NCBI GenBank assembly: GCA_019703815.1
Contig: AP023052.1
Coordinates: forward strand, 186,001-250,000
Origin: Thaumasiovibrio occultus
Lineage (GTDB): Bacteria > Pseudomonadota > Gammaproteobacteria > Enterobacterales > Vibrionaceae
Direction: 5' to 3'
Length of the DNA stretch: 64,000 nucleotides
Of the stretch, positions 37,238 to 47,650 are shown in pieces (positions within the stretch are counted from its first letter, which is position 1; every line of letters begins with the position of its first letter). Position numbers and translations under genes: made by a program. The notes under the pieces are model-generated. The model did not search any database and was not told the DNA's origin. It was given only the letters and a program-made list of their open reading frames with translations.

Positions 37238-38863
37238 ATGAGCACAGCGATCAGCTTGCCGACCATCGAGCTAGACAGTCAGCTTCAAATCATTCAAAGG
37301 TTACAATTTTTAACCCGCTTTAGCTCCAACCTTATCCAAGTCACTGGGCCAGATGGTGCGGGTAAATCCTTTTTGGCGCAGCAATATTTGGCCAGTGACC
37401 CGCAGGCCGGTCACCAAGCCCTATTGATGTGCCGTGCACAGCAGTCTGATAACCAACACCGCTCTATTTTGTTATCGCAAGCATTTAAGAATGCGGTATT
37501 TAACGAAAAAGACAGCTTAACGCAGTCAGTCACGCGTTTGATCGGTGAAAACGGCGGCCAATTGCTGCTGGTTATCGATGATGCCGATTTGTTGTCACCC
37601 TCCTTATTGACCGAGCTCTGGAATTTAGTGCAGGAAGCCAATCAGCATGCGGGGTGGCAGGTCAACGTGGTGCTCTTCGCTCTTCCTGAGCGTCTCGATA
37701 AATACGTTTCTCAGATCACCAATGGCGGTGAAGAAGAGGCGATCACTATCGAGATCCCGCAACTGTCGTCGGTCGAAGTACAACGTTTTGTCGGCGTTAT
37801 GCTCTCGGTGTTTGAGTTGCAAACCCATGAGCGTCGCTCGATAAAAACCCTTGCCGAAGTCACACCGCCTTGGCCGGGATCCTTGGCTGAATTAGTCGTG
37901 CCGGAATCAGATGAGCCGGAAGAAGTCAAATCGACGGGCATGTCCGGCAAGTTATTGGTGCTGGTCGTGTTATTGACTATCGCGATTGGGGCATTGGTAT
38001 GGTATCTACCGAAAGTGATGGTGCCTGAGCCGACTATCATTTCTGTGGTGGAAGACGATGAGCCACTGCCACCGAAGACGCCGCAACAGCCGAAAGAAGA
38101 GATCGCTGAAATTGGCACGGGCAGACATGAGGCGCCAAAAGTCGACGGTTTGCAAATGACCTCAGATGGGATCAGCGAAGACACCAAACCGATGCCACAA
38201 GAGATTGCCTCTGAAGGATTGACCGTCGGTCGTCAAGACAACCGCGATCGTATTGTGCTTCCAGGAGACGTGGTTGACTCTATGGTTGATGAGCAAGCGC
38301 AAGGTGGTGATGGTACTGATGCAGTGGCCGAAACGCCAGAGGTTCAACAAGCGGTTGAGACCTTAATTGATGACTCAGCCCAAGCGACCCCGGAAGCGGT
38401 AACAGAAGTGGTGACAGTCGAAGACACCACCGCGACACCGCTCACCGAAGCAACGCCAGCCAAACGTGCTGTCTCCGCAGAGACACTGGCCCAAGATATT
38501 CAATCCGAGATCGCTGATATTGCGCTGTCGGAGCCAGAATCGCCGGCGCCTGCGAGATCTGGGGCGGTGAGTAACAATGTACTACGCGAGATCCCGTCAA
38601 CCAGTTATGCGCTGCAGTTGGCGGCAATGGGCTCTTTGTCATCAGCCAACGAGTTCATCGACGAAGTTGATATGCAAGGCAAGGCTGAAGTTTACCGCAC
38701 GATCCGAGATGGTAATGAGCTGTATATCGTGATTGCCGGTCCTTACCGCTCTCCGACGGCGGCCAATGCAGCGAAAGCGGAAATGCCAATCGCGGTGAGA
38801 GAGGTTAAGCCTTGGGTTAAATCATTTAGATCGATTCATACCGAGCTTGATCGAGTAAATTAA
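37238..38863 (+). CDS. damX: DamX-like protein: ATPase domain, membrane helix and SPOR domain
   Basis: A 541-aa protein from the ATG at 37238. Residues 1-215 form an ExeA/AAA-type ATPase with Walker A GPDGAGKS (37-44) and Walker B LLLVIDDAD (109-117). One membrane helix (about 238-257) is followed by a long acidic, Pro/Thr-rich periplasmic stretch and a C-terminal SPOR domain (about 458-535) for septal peptidoglycan. The E. coli DamX that I know has no such ATPase. Its place between aroB and dam fits DamX, a non-essential division-site protein. The ATPase may work in cell division or with the nearby pilus system; that is inference. Confidence 0.88.
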   Translation: MSTAISLPTIELDSQLQIIQRLQFLTRFSSNLIQVTGPDGAGKSFLAQQYLASDPQAGHQALLMCRAQQSDNQHRSILLSQAFKNAVFNEKDSLTQSVTRLIGENGGQLLLVIDDADLLSPSLLTELWNLVQEANQHAGWQVNVVLFALPERLDKYVSQITNGGEEEAITIEIPQLSSVEVQRFVGVMLSVFELQTHERRSIKTLAEVTPPWPGSLAELVVPESDEPEEVKSTGMSGKLLVLVVLLTIAIGALVWYLPKVMVPEPTIISVVEDDEPLPPKTPQQPKEEIAEIGTGRHEAPKVDGLQMTSDGISEDTKPMPQEIASEGLTVGRQDNRDRIVLPGDVVDSMVDEQAQGGDGTDAVAETPEVQQAVETLIDDSAQATPEAVTEVVTVEDTTATPLTEATPAKRAVSAETLAQDIQSEIADIALSEPESPAPARSGAVSNNVLREIPSTSYALQLAAMGSLSSANEFIDEVDMQGKAEVYRTIRDGNELYIVIAGPYRSPTAANAAKAEMPIAVREVKPWVKSFRSIHTELDRVN

Positions 38864-38933
38864 CGCTGAGACATAGCAAAAAATAGGGTACAATCCGCGA
38901 CCTTTATGAGTTTATGGTGGTGGAATAGCTTAC

Positions 38934-39770
38934 ATGAAAAAGCATCGTGCATTCCTGAAGTGGGCTGGCGGCAAGTTTTCGCTGGTAGAGGATATCAAGC
39001 GCCACCTTCCTGAATCCAATAAATTGATTGAACCCTTTGTGGGTGCTGGGTCTGTGTTTTTAAACACAGACTACGAGCACTATTTGCTCGCGGACATCAA
39101 TCCCGATCTGATCAACCTGTATAATATTTTGAAGACAGAGCCACAGCGTTATATTGATGACGCCAAGGGCTTTTTTACTCCAGAATATAACCAGAAACAG
39201 CGCTACCTTGATATTCGCGCTGAGTTCAATGCAACCGCCGATCCTTATACTCGCTCGCTCTATTTTCTTTACATGAACCGCCACGGTTTTAACGGCTTGT
39301 GTCGTTACAACAAGAAAGGCGGGTTCAATGTGCCGTTTGGCTCGTATAAAAAACCGTATTTCCCCGAAGCGGAGATGGAAATTTTTGCCGAGAAAGCCAA
39401 GCGTGCGACGTTTGTGTGTGAAAGCTACACCGATACGTTTAAGCGTGCACGCAAGGGTAGTGTGATCTATTGCGATCCACCATACGCGCCGCTGTCGACG
39501 ACCGCGAACTTCACCTCGTATTCAGGTAATGGGTTCAGTCTGGACGATCAGGCCACGTTAGCTAATTGCGCCGAACATGCAGCGAAGAAAAAACAGATCC
39601 CAGTACTGATCTCTAATCACGACACCGCATTGACGCGCCGTTTGTATCATGGTGCTGAGCTAAATGTGGTGAAAGTGAAGCGCACCATTAGCCGTAATGG
39701 CGGCGGACGCAACAAAGTTGATGAGCTGCTGGCGCTGTTTAAGCCCAACAGTGAGCCTGCAGATAAATAA
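38934..39770 (+). CDS. dam: DNA adenine methyltransferase (GATC)
   Basis: The 278-aa protein methylates adenine in GATC, guiding mismatch repair and replication timing. It has the class alpha order: AdoMet motif FLKWAGGK (residues 7-14) and FVGAGS (35-40), then the target-recognition region, and the catalytic DPPY at 181-184. It closes the aroK-aroB-damX-dam cluster with a 70-bp gap containing a possible promoter (TACAAT near 38890). Confidence 0.98.
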   Translation: MKKHRAFLKWAGGKFSLVEDIKRHLPESNKLIEPFVGAGSVFLNTDYEHYLLADINPDLINLYNILKTEPQRYIDDAKGFFTPEYNQKQRYLDIRAEFNATADPYTRSLYFLYMNRHGFNGLCRYNKKGGFNVPFGSYKKPYFPEAEMEIFAEKAKRATFVCESYTDTFKRARKGSVIYCDPPYAPLSTTANFTSYSGNGFSLDDQATLANCAEHAAKKKQIPVLISNHDTALTRRLYHGAELNVVKVKRTISRNGGGRNKVDELLALFKPNSEPADK

Positions 39771-39797
39771 CGTCGAGCAGGCTATCGTCACTGTTTA

Positions 39798-39871
39798 TAA
39801 CGCTATTGTCGCAAAGCGATAGCGTTAATCTTGTACCGAAAGTGAAGCGGCTTTACTGAGCCGCTTTTTTG
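39798..39871. terminator. Two consecutive hairpins after dam
   Basis: A perfect 9-bp stem TAACGCTAT / ATAGCGTTA (39798-39827) is followed by a T-tailed hairpin AAGCGGC / GCCGCTT (39845-39871, six T). The second is a standard terminator and can serve both dam and the convergent DUF2970 gene. Confidence 0.82.
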
Positions 39872-39890
39872 CATCAAAGACCTGCTATTT

Positions 39891-40097
39891 TCACGTCCCC
39901 GTGATCCCCTTTACCAGCAGAACCAACCCCAGCACAAAAAACGCAATCAATACCACGCCAATCACGATATACGGCAACGGACTTTTCTGCTTAAAGTCAG
40001 CATAGCGATTTTCATCCGATTGCACGCCAAATAGCGCCGAAAGGACGCTCAGGAGTACCTCTAAGGTATTGCGAGGGCGGTGGTTATGTCGTGTCAC
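39891..40097 (-). CDS. DUF2970 small membrane protein
   Basis: A 68-aa protein with a polar N-terminus, a conserved [16 protein letters not shown] segment and one C-terminal membrane helix (about 44-66). This matches the DUF2970 family as I know it, a small inner-membrane protein of unknown function in many gammaproteobacteria. It starts at a GTG (40097) with AAAGGA six bases upstream on the minus strand. It is divergent from rpe and convergent with dam. No function can be assigned. Confidence 0.8.
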   Translation of the reverse strand: MTRHNHRPRNTLEVLLSVLSALFGVQSDENRYADFKQKSPLPYIVIGVVLIAFFVLGLVLLVKGITGT

Positions 40098-40169
40098 AGG
40101 CTATCCTTTTTAGTCGAATATCGGGTAGAATTGCGCCACTTACCGATACGTCTCAAGGGAACGGAACAT

Positions 40170-40841
40170 ATGAAAGACTTTTTGATCGCCCCATCCATTT
40201 TATCTGCTGACTTCGCTCGTTTGGGCGAGGACGTGGAAAAAGTACTCGCAGCGGGTGCCGATGTGGTGCACTTCGATGTGATGGATAATCACTATGTACC
40301 TAACCTTACGTTCGGTGCGCCTATCTGTAAAGCGCTACGCGACTACGGTATCACCGCACCTATCGACGTTCACCTGATGGTGAAACCAGTTGACCGTATC
40401 ATTCCTGATTTTGCCAAAGCAGGCGCTAGCATGATCACCTTCCACGTGGAAGCGAGTGAGCACGTTGACCGCACCCTGCAACTGATCAAAGAGCACGGCT
40501 GTCAGGCGGGTTTGGTTTTCAACCCGGCCACACCATTGCACGTATTGGATTATGTGATGGACAAAGTTGATATGATTTTGCTGATGTCGGTGAACCCAGG
40601 TTTTGGCGGTCAATCATTTATCCCAGGCACCTTAGACAAACTGCGTGAAGTGCGTCGTCGCATTGACGAGTCAGGTCGCAATATTCGTCTTGAGATCGAC
40701 GGCGGTGTGAAGGTCGACAACATTCGTGAAATCGCAGAAGCAGGCGCTGATATGTTCGTTGCTGGCTCTGCTATCTTTAGCGAGCCTGATTACAAAGCAG
40801 TGATCGACGCCATGCGCGCAGAACTAGCAAAGGCAAAATAA
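40170..40841 (+). CDS. rpe: Ribulose-phosphate 3-epimerase
   Basis: Pentose phosphate enzyme interconverting ribulose-5- and xylulose-5-phosphate. The 223-aa TIM barrel begins at the ATG at 40170 ([18 protein letters not shown]) after AAGGGAACGG. Longer in-frame starts would overlap the DUF2970 gene and add unrelated residues. Metal and active-site motifs [28 protein letters not shown] and LEIDGGV are present. It overlaps gph by one base (TAATG), so the two are translated together. Confidence 0.97.
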   Translation: MKDFLIAPSILSADFARLGEDVEKVLAAGADVVHFDVMDNHYVPNLTFGAPICKALRDYGITAPIDVHLMVKPVDRIIPDFAKAGASMITFHVEASEHVDRTLQLIKEHGCQAGLVFNPATPLHVLDYVMDKVDMILLMSVNPGFGGQSFIPGTLDKLREVRRRIDESGRNIRLEIDGGVKVDNIREIAEAGADMFVAGSAIFSEPDYKAVIDAMRAELAKAK

Positions 40842-41548
40842 TGACAACGATTGAAGGAATTGAGCTCATCGCCTTTGATTTGGACGGTACGCTGCTCGAT
40901 AGCGTGCCGGACCTCGCGATTGGCCTTGATAAAGCGCTGCGTGCCTTCGACTTACCCGGCGCGAGCGTAGAGCAAGTGAAAACTTGGATTGGCAATGGTG
41001 CCGATATTCTCGTTGCACGTGGGATGAGCCAATCGCTTACCCCAAGCGAGGATATGGGCTCGCCTCTACATGCGCAGATCCGCGCGCGTTTCGACGCCGA
41101 ATATGAAGCCACTGGCCATACTGGCAGCGAGCTTTATTCTGCGGTGAAAGAGACCTTGGCTGAGTTGCACCAGCGCGGTTACAAAATCGCCTTGGTGACC
41201 AATAAGCCGTCGCAGTTCGTCCCGCATGTGTTGGCGCAGCAAGGAATTGATGTTTTCTTTGCAGATGTGATCGGTGGTGATACTTTCCCTGAGAAGAAAC
41301 CCAACCCAATGGCGCTCAATTGGTTGCTGGAAAAGCACGGTTTGCAACCCAACCAGATGCTGATGGTAGGAGATTCGAAAAACGACATTCTCGCGGCCCG
41401 CAATGCCGGTTGTCCATCAGTGGGTTTGACCTATGGTTACAACCACGGTGAACCCATTTCGCATAGCGAGCCAAATGTTGTCTTAGACCACTTCTCTCAG
41501 TTGCTGGATGTGGTTAAACTAGGCGACAAGTACGCTACTGTTGAGTAA
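40841..41548 (+). CDS. gph: Phosphoglycolate phosphatase
   Basis: HAD-superfamily phosphatase (235 aa) that removes 2-phosphoglycolate formed during DNA repair of 3'-phosphoglycolate ends. HAD motif I DLDGTLLDS has the nucleophile Asp13 and Asp15; motif II LVTNKP and motif III/IV KKPNPMAL and GDSKND follow. Order rpe-gph-trpS is conserved with E. coli. Confidence 0.96.
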   Translation: MTTIEGIELIAFDLDGTLLDSVPDLAIGLDKALRAFDLPGASVEQVKTWIGNGADILVARGMSQSLTPSEDMGSPLHAQIRARFDAEYEATGHTGSELYSAVKETLAELHQRGYKIALVTNKPSQFVPHVLAQQGIDVFFADVIGGDTFPEKKPNPMALNWLLEKHGLQPNQMLMVGDSKNDILAARNAGCPSVGLTYGYNHGEPISHSEPNVVLDHFSQLLDVVKLGDKYATVE

Positions 41549-41593
41549 CTCAACCGTCGCGAAATCTAAATTAGGACAGAAATAGGAATCTGC

Positions 41594-42610
41594 ATGACGA
41601 AGCCCATTGTATTGAGTGGTGTACAACCCTCCGGAGAATTGAGTATTGGTAACTATCTGGGTGCACTGCGTCAGTGGGAGCAGATGCAAGATGACTACGA
41701 TTGCCAATACTGTGTGGTTGATCTGCACGCGATCACTGTCCGCCAAGATCCTAAAGCGCTGCGTGAAGCGACGCTGGATGCCTTGTCTATCTGTTTGGCA
41801 GTGGGCGTTACCCCAGAAAAGAGCACGTTGTTTGTGCAGTCGCATGTGCCTGAGCACGCGCAACTTGGCTGGGTGTTGAACTGTTATACCCAAATGGGTG
41901 AGCTGAGCCGTATGACCCAGTTCAAAGACAAGTCAGCCCGCTATGCCAACGATGTGAATGCCGGTCTGTTTGGTTATCCTGTGCTGATGGCCGCCGATAT
42001 TTTGCTGTACGGCGCGCACCAAGTGCCAGTGGGTAACGATCAGAAACAGCACCTTGAGCTGGCGCGTGACATCGCGACCCGCTTTAACAACATCTACTGC
42101 CCTGATGCACCGATCTTCACCATCCCAGAGCCCTACATCCCAACCGTGAATGCGCGCGTGATGAGCTTGCAAGATGCGACGAAGAAGATGTCGAAGTCGG
42201 ATGATAACCGTAAGAACGTGATCACCTTGCTTGAAGATCCTAAGTCGATCATTAAGAAGATCAACAAGGCGCAAACCGACACAGAAACCCCACCGCGTAT
42301 CGCGCATGACGTTGAGAGCAAAGCGGGTATTTCTAACTTGATGGGTCTGTACTCAGCCGCAACCGGTATGAGCTACGCGGAAATCGAAGCGAAATACGCC
42401 GGCGTTGAAATGTACGGACCGTTTAAGAAAGATGTCGGTGAAGCACTGGTGGCAATGCTAGAGCCGATCCAAAGCGAATACCGTCGTATCCGTGAAGATC
42501 GCGCCTACCTCGACAGCGTGATGAAAACTGGGGCAGAAAAAGCCTCAGCACGCGCCGCTGAAGTGTTGAAGCAAGTGTACGATGCGGTCGGTTTTGTTGC
42601 GCGTCCGTAA
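41594..42610 (+). CDS. trpS: Tryptophanyl-tRNA synthetase
   Basis: Class I aminoacyl-tRNA synthetase, 338 aa. The HIGH-type motif lies in [12 protein letters not shown] (12-23) and the KMSKS loop in KKMSKSDDN near residue 195. It follows gph by 45 bp and is the last gene of rpe-gph-trpS before a terminator. Confidence 0.98.
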   Translation: MTKPIVLSGVQPSGELSIGNYLGALRQWEQMQDDYDCQYCVVDLHAITVRQDPKALREATLDALSICLAVGVTPEKSTLFVQSHVPEHAQLGWVLNCYTQMGELSRMTQFKDKSARYANDVNAGLFGYPVLMAADILLYGAHQVPVGNDQKQHLELARDIATRFNNIYCPDAPIFTIPEPYIPTVNARVMSLQDATKKMSKSDDNRKNVITLLEDPKSIIKKINKAQTDTETPPRIAHDVESKAGISNLMGLYSAATGMSYAEIEAKYAGVEMYGPFKKDVGEALVAMLEPIQSEYRRIREDRAYLDSVMKTGAEKASARAAEVLKQVYDAVGFVARP

Positions 42611-42639
42611 CCACGATCGGGTTAACATGCTTAGATAAT

Positions 42640-42666
42640 GAAGCCACGCAATTGCGTGGCTTTTTC
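42640..42666 (+). terminator. Terminator after trpS
   Basis: Perfect stem GAAGCCACGCA / TGCGTGGCTTT class hairpin around AAGCCACGCA and GCGTGGCTT with T5 tail. Confidence 0.88.
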
Positions 42667-42802
42667 TATCCACTTTTTTCTATCCACTGATGAACGGTAA
42701 GGTGCGGGTATGAAAGCCCTGTCCAGTGTGCTCCTTACCTTGCCTTTTAGCCCAGAGTGGGCACAATAGTCACTTTCCTGCAACATTGGCATTGTGGTGT
42801 GT

Positions 42803-43375
42803 ATGCTACTGATTATCGACAACTATGACTCCTTTACTTACAACCTCTACCAGTACTTTTGTGAGCTGGGAGCGACAGTGCAAGTTGTCCGTAATGATGA
42901 GATTGATATTCAGGGGATCGAAGCACTGAACCCAAGCCATTTGGTGATTTCTCCGGGGCCGTGTACGCCGAATGAAGCGGGGATCTCGCTGGCGGCGATC
43001 CGTCACTTTGCAGGAAAGTTACCCATTCTCGGCGTTTGCTTAGGCCATCAGTCGATTGCGCAGGTATTCGGTGCCAATGTGGTACGGGCGAAAACGCCGA
43101 TGCATGGTAAAACCTCGCCAGTCACTCACACCAACAGCTCGCTGTTTGCAGGGCTGAATCAGCCGCTAACCGTGACCCGTTATCACTCCTTGGTGGTTGA
43201 GGCATTGCCGGACTGTTTTGATATCACTGCATGGACGGTGAATGAGCAAGGCGAGCCGGATGAGATCATGGGCTTGCAGCACAAGACATTACCGATCTGT
43301 GGCGTACAATTTCACCCTGAAAGCATCATGACGGAGCAAGGCCACGACTTGCTGCGCAATTTCCTCACCCAATAG
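42803..43375 (+). CDS. pabA: Aminodeoxychorismate/anthranilate synthase glutamine amidotransferase subunit
   Basis: Class I glutamine amidotransferase of 190 aa that delivers ammonia to the chorismate-using subunit. The protein starts at the ATG at 42803 ([13 protein letters not shown]). Catalytic triad segments are GVCLGHQS (Cys near 79) and GVQFHPES (His near 170, Glu). TrpG and PabA are hard to tell apart by sequence; absence of trp genes and the position before argD, as in E. coli and Vibrio, favour PabA for folate synthesis. Confidence 0.88.
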   Translation: MLLIIDNYDSFTYNLYQYFCELGATVQVVRNDEIDIQGIEALNPSHLVISPGPCTPNEAGISLAAIRHFAGKLPILGVCLGHQSIAQVFGANVVRAKTPMHGKTSPVTHTNSSLFAGLNQPLTVTRYHSLVVEALPDCFDITAWTVNEQGEPDEIMGLQHKTLPICGVQFHPESIMTEQGHDLLRNFLTQ

Positions 43376-43559
43376 CTTTTAACTTCAACGCGCTTTGTTT
43401 TTCCTTCTTTCGTCGCCTTCTTCTTCCTAGACAGAGCGCATCGTAACTCACCGATATTCTCCCAAGGCTTATTGTCGCCTATTTATGCAATGGTAAGCCT
43501 GATTTACAGCTGTACTTTCCCGACAGGAAAGAGTCTCGGTAGTAAAGTTAACTTCATAA

Positions 43560-43611
43560 TTGACGCTCGACACTGCATAAATATAAGTGTTAGATTGAAT
43601 TTATATTCTTT
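43560..43611 (+). promoter_or_regulatory. argD promoter with ARG box
   Basis: TTGACG (43560-43565), 16-bp spacer, TATAAG (43582-43587) form a good sigma70 promoter. An ARG box at 43594-43611 matches 17 of 18 positions of WNTGAATWWWWATTCANW and covers the expected start site. A second, weak box (about 12/18) overlaps the -10. ArgR control of argD is therefore well supported. The remainder of 43376-43693 shows nothing else. Confidence 0.85.
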
Positions 43612-43693
43612 TGTTTTGGGCGATTTAGCACGCCTAATGGCAAAGCAGTCAATTTTGTAAATACTGAAAGTAAGTGCAATGAGGGAGTAGGAC

Positions 43694-44905
43694 ATGGAGT
43701 CGCAAGTAGAAAGAGCCTGGTTTGATGACGTGATGGTGCCTTGTTACGCGCCGATGCAAACGGTACCTGTAAAAGGTGAAGGTGCGCGCGTGTGGGATCA
43801 AAACGGCAAAGAGTTTATCGATTTTGCCGGAGGTATTGCGGTGAGCTGTTTAGGCCACTGTCATCCGGTGATGGTGAACGCCTTGACTGAGCAAGCGCAG
43901 AAGCTTTGGCATGTTAGTAATGTGATGACCAACGAGCCTGCGCTGCAACTGGCGCGCAAACTTGTCTCTTTGTGTTTTGCTGACAAAGTGTTCTTCGCGA
44001 ACTCGGGCGCAGAAGCAAATGAAGCGGCGCTGAAATTGGCGCGCCGGGTTGCTTTTGAAAACTACGGTGAACACAAAAGCGAAATCATCGCCTTTCATCA
44101 AGGCTTCCATGGCCGCACCTTCTTTACCGTCACGGTGGGAGGACAAGCGAGCTACTCCGATGGTTTTGGGCCGAAGCCGCAAGACGTGACGCATTTGCCT
44201 TATAACGATCTCAGTGCACTAGAAGCGCAGATCTCAGACAACACCTGCGCGGTGATGATGGAGCCGTTGCAAGGTGAAGGTGGGGTTGTACCGCCTGATG
44301 CGGCGTTTGTTGAAGGGGTAAGGGCGCTGTGTGATAAGTACAATGCCGTGTTGATCTTCGATGAAGTGCAAACGGGTAATGGCCGTACCGGCGACTTTTA
44401 CGCCTACCAAGGCTTAGGTGTCACACCGGATATTTTAACCACAGCGAAATCGCTGGGTGGCGGTTTCCCGATCGGTGCCATGCTCACCACAGATGCGATT
44501 GCCGCGCACATGAAAGTGGGCACACACGGCTCGACTTATGGCGGTAATCCACTGGCCAGTGCAGTGGCGTTGGCGGTGGTGGAAACCATTAGCTCGCCGC
44601 AAGTGCTGCAAGGGGTGCGTGAGCGTGAACAGTGGTTCCGTGATGGATTTTCTGCCCTGCAACAAGAGTTTGGCCTATTCTCTGAAGTAAGGGGTAAAGG
44701 ACTCTTGCTCGGTGCGGCGCTCAATGAAGAGTGGCAAGGCCGCGCGAAAGACATTCTGACCGCTGCCGGAGAGCAAGGCTTGCTGTTGTTGGTGGCGGGC
44801 GCGAATGTGGTACGGATGACGCCGTCGTTAGTGATCAGTAAAGAGGAAGTTGATGAAGGCTTTGCGCGTCTTAAGCGAGCGCTGGCTTCATTAACCAAGG
44901 CATAA
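43694..44905 (+). CDS. argD: Acetylornithine / succinylornithine aminotransferase
   Basis: PLP class III aminotransferase, 403 aa. Acts on N-acetylornithine in arginine synthesis and, in this family, on N-succinyl-ornithine in the AST catabolic pathway and N-succinyl-diaminopimelate in lysine synthesis. Motifs: SNSGAEANE-type [11 protein letters not shown] near 98, [13 protein letters not shown] near 220 and the PLP lysine in [13 protein letters not shown] near 253. The neighbours astA and astD suggest a dual ArgD/AstC role. An ARG box upstream ties it to arginine levels. Confidence 0.93.
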   Translation: MESQVERAWFDDVMVPCYAPMQTVPVKGEGARVWDQNGKEFIDFAGGIAVSCLGHCHPVMVNALTEQAQKLWHVSNVMTNEPALQLARKLVSLCFADKVFFANSGAEANEAALKLARRVAFENYGEHKSEIIAFHQGFHGRTFFTVTVGGQASYSDGFGPKPQDVTHLPYNDLSALEAQISDNTCAVMMEPLQGEGGVVPPDAAFVEGVRALCDKYNAVLIFDEVQTGNGRTGDFYAYQGLGVTPDILTTAKSLGGGFPIGAMLTTDAIAAHMKVGTHGSTYGGNPLASAVALAVVETISSPQVLQGVREREQWFRDGFSALQQEFGLFSEVRGKGLLLGAALNEEWQGRAKDILTAAGEQGLLLLVAGANVVRMTPSLVISKEEVDEGFARLKRALASLTKA

Positions 44906-45057
44906 GCTGAGGTTATCATTTCATTTGAGAGAGAGTCGTTAGGCTCTCTTTCTCGCTGCGTGCCTTGGTTTGTTGATTTTCACTGCTCAGAGATTTTACT
45001 GCGCTGTGGCCTCACTGATCGGTGACTTTGCTTATCTGCGAAGAGGGGGAGGTACGC

Positions 45058-46152
45058 ATGCTGGTTATTAGACCGATCACCATGGCGGATTATCCAGCCT
45101 TACTCCAGTGCGCTGAAGAGTCGGGCCCGGGGTTTACCTCACTGCCCGTCAGTGAATCGCTGCTGAAAAAGCGCATTCAACAATCTCAAGAGAGTTTCGC
45201 TACCGATGTGGAGCACCTTGGCGAGCGGAGTGCGAGCGAGCAAGGCTATTTGCTGGTGGCAGAAGATGCCGAAACCGGCGAGGTCGTTGGCACAACCGCT
45301 ATTGAAGCGGCGATTGGTTTGGACGTGCCTTTTTATAGTTATCACCTTTCCAAAGTGGTGCATTCGTCGCCGCGCCTTGGGGTGCACAATGTGGTCGAGG
45401 TGTTGACCCTTGGTAATCAATACACCGGGTGTAGCGAGATCTGCACCCTGTTTCTCCGCCCCGCATGGCGCCAAGGTAGCAATGGCAAATTGCTATCGAA
45501 ATGCCGTTTCCTTTTGATCGCGGATCACCCGCAACGTTTTTCTGAAACCATCTTTGCCGAAATGCGCGGTTACTCCGACAGTGCGGGCAATTCCCCTTTT
45601 TGGGCATGGCTTAAACAGCACTTCTTCACGATTGATTTTGCGCTGGCCGATCACCTCACGGGGATTGGCAAAAAGGGCTTTATTGCCGATCTCATGCCAA
45701 AGCTGCCGATCTATGTCAGTTTGCTGAGTAAAGACGCGCAAGCGGTGATCGGCAAAGTGCATGAGAACACCCAACCGGCGCTGCATATGCTTGAGCAAGA
45801 AGGATTCTCGTGGCGCGGCTATATCGACATTTTTGATGGTGGGCCAACGGTTGAATGTCAGCAGCGCCATATTGAATCCGTTCGGCACTCTTTTTGCGCG
45901 ACGGTCGTGCTGGCGGATGAGGGCAATACAACGAGCGCCTCGGCGCAACGTCAGCAAGCGCTGTTTTTACTGAGTAATCGGCGCTGCGCGGGCTTTCGCG
46001 CCACCATTGCGTACGCAGAGCTTAACGACGACAGCGTTGTGTTATCGCCGGACGTGGCAAGGGCGCTCAAGCTCTCGGCGGGTGAGAGTGCGCGCTTGTT
46101 GCCTCTCGCGCCTTGGGCTCACAAGGGTAACCTAAGGGGGCGCAATGAGTAG
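45058..46152 (+). CDS. astA: Arginine N-succinyltransferase
   Basis: First enzyme of the arginine succinyltransferase (AST) pathway, transferring succinyl from succinyl-CoA to arginine. From the ATG at 45058 ([29 protein letters not shown]) it is 364 aa, about 20 longer than E. coli AstA. Conserved segments are [27 protein letters not shown] and [14 protein letters not shown]. The start is preceded by GGGGGAGG. It overlaps astD by 8 nt. The astB and astE genes of the pathway are not in this window. Confidence 0.95.
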   Translation: MLVIRPITMADYPALLQCAEESGPGFTSLPVSESLLKKRIQQSQESFATDVEHLGERSASEQGYLLVAEDAETGEVVGTTAIEAAIGLDVPFYSYHLSKVVHSSPRLGVHNVVEVLTLGNQYTGCSEICTLFLRPAWRQGSNGKLLSKCRFLLIADHPQRFSETIFAEMRGYSDSAGNSPFWAWLKQHFFTIDFALADHLTGIGKKGFIADLMPKLPIYVSLLSKDAQAVIGKVHENTQPALHMLEQEGFSWRGYIDIFDGGPTVECQQRHIESVRHSFCATVVLADEGNTTSASAQRQQALFLLSNRRCAGFRATIAYAELNDDSVVLSPDVARALKLSAGESARLLPLAPWAHKGNLRGRNE

Positions 46153-47650
46153 AGAAGGGCAACGCACTTGGCAATACCTTACCGGTAAGCAGTGGATAGC
46201 TGGGCAGTGGCAGCAAGGTGGGGGCGATCCCATGCAGTCGTGCAATCCGCACGATGAGACCTTGGTATGGCAGGGGTGTAGCGCAAGCCACGAGCAAGTG
46301 GATGCGGCGGTTACCGCAGCGCGCGGCGCATTTCCAGCTTGGCAAGCGCTCGCGCTGGAAGAGCGCGTTGTGTATCTCGGCTGGTTTATCGATAACATTC
46401 GCGCTATCCACGATGAGCTGGCAACCTTGATTGCGCTGGAAACCGGCAAGCCGTTTTGGGAGAGCAAAACCGAAGTCGGCGCGGTGATCAACAAGCTTGA
46501 TGTGACGATCCGCGCTTATTTGGAGCGCAGTGGCGAAACCGTAACGTCCTTTGCCGAACAGCAACATGTGGTGCGCCATCGCGCTCATGGAGTGCTGGCG
46601 GTGTTTGGCCCCTATAACTTTCCGGCACATTTACCCAATGGTCATATTCTGCCTGCCCTGTTAGCGGGTAACTGTGTGGTGTTCAAACCTTCTGAGCTGA
46701 CGCCAGCGGTTGCCGAGCTGATGATGCGCTGCTGGGAGCAAACCGGCATACCACCGGGCGTGTTGAATCTGGTGCAAGGCGCGAAAGAGACCGGTCAGGC
46801 GTTAGCGCTGCATGCTGACATTGATGGGATCTTGTTTACCGGCAGTGCTGCGGTAGGGCATTTACTACATCAGCAATACGCCGGTCAGCCAGAGAAGGTG
46901 CTCGCCTTGGAGATGGGAGGCAACAACCCGCTAGTGGTGGGCGAAGTGGAGGATCTTGACGCGGCGGTGTTCGTGATCATTCAGTCGGCATTTTTAACTG
47001 CGGGACAGCGCTGTACCTGTGCGCGTCGTTTGCTGCTACCTGAATCGTCTCCCATGAGTGATGCGCTTATCGATAAGCTAGTGAACACCGTGGCCAAGCT
47101 CAATATTGATGGTCCGCTTGCAATGCCGCAGCCGTTTATGGGCAGCTTGATCTCCGATCAGGCGGCCGAGCAGATTGTGAAAGCGCAAACGCAGTTAATG
47201 GCATCTGGCGCCAAAGTGCTGCTGGAAGCGAAAAGGGGCGCGGGCGCTATTGTGAGTCCGGCGATTTTAGATGTCTCGCCGCTCGATGATCTGCCTGATT
47301 GCGAATACTTTGGCCCCTTGCTGCAGGTGCAGCGTTATCGCGATTTCGACCATGCGATTGTGCTGGCCAATGCAACGCGCTATGGCTTATCGGCAGGATT
47401 GCTCTCAACCGATGACCGCCAGTGGCAACAGTTTGTCCGTGAAATTCGCGCTGGGATTGTCAATCGTAATGCACCGCTGACGGGCGCTAGCAGTGATGCG
47501 CCTTTTGGCGGGCCGGGCGCGTCAGGTAATCTTCGTCCGAGTGCCTACTATGCGGCGGATTACTGCGCCTATCCCATGGCGTCAGTGGAACGATCTACAC
47601 TTAGTTTACCGGAGGTGCTACCACCGGGCTGGGCGCAAAAGGAGGAGTAA
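46145..47650 (+). CDS. astD: Succinylglutamate-semialdehyde dehydrogenase
   Basis: NAD-dependent aldehyde dehydrogenase of the AST pathway (501 aa). ALDH motifs are present: [13 protein letters not shown] with the oxyanion Asn, FTGSAAVG, the general base in LEMGGNNPL and the catalytic Cys in [11 protein letters not shown] near residue 296. It overlaps astA by 8 nt and the DUF1338 gene by one base (TAATG), so the three genes are one translationally coupled unit. Confidence 0.95.
   Translation: MSREGQRTWQYLTGKQWIAGQWQQGGGDPMQSCNPHDETLVWQGCSASHEQVDAAVTAARGAFPAWQALALEERVVYLGWFIDNIRAIHDELATLIALETGKPFWESKTEVGAVINKLDVTIRAYLERSGETVTSFAEQQHVVRHRAHGVLAVFGPYNFPAHLPNGHILPALLAGNCVVFKPSELTPAVAELMMRCWEQTGIPPGVLNLVQGAKETGQALALHADIDGILFTGSAAVGHLLHQQYAGQPEKVLALEMGGNNPLVVGEVEDLDAAVFVIIQSAFLTAGQRCTCARRLLLPESSPMSDALIDKLVNTVAKLNIDGPLAMPQPFMGSLISDQAAEQIVKAQTQLMASGAKVLLEAKRGAGAIVSPAILDVSPLDDLPDCEYFGPLLQVQRYRDFDHAIVLANATRYGLSAGLLSTDDRQWQQFVREIRAGIVNRNAPLTGASSDAPFGGPGASGNLRPSAYYAADYCAYPMASVERSTLSLPEVLPPGWAQKEE

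Noticed and set aside
43376-43693. Open frames in the pabA-argD gap
   Set aside because: The frames there cover the argD promoter and ARG box and have no coding character.
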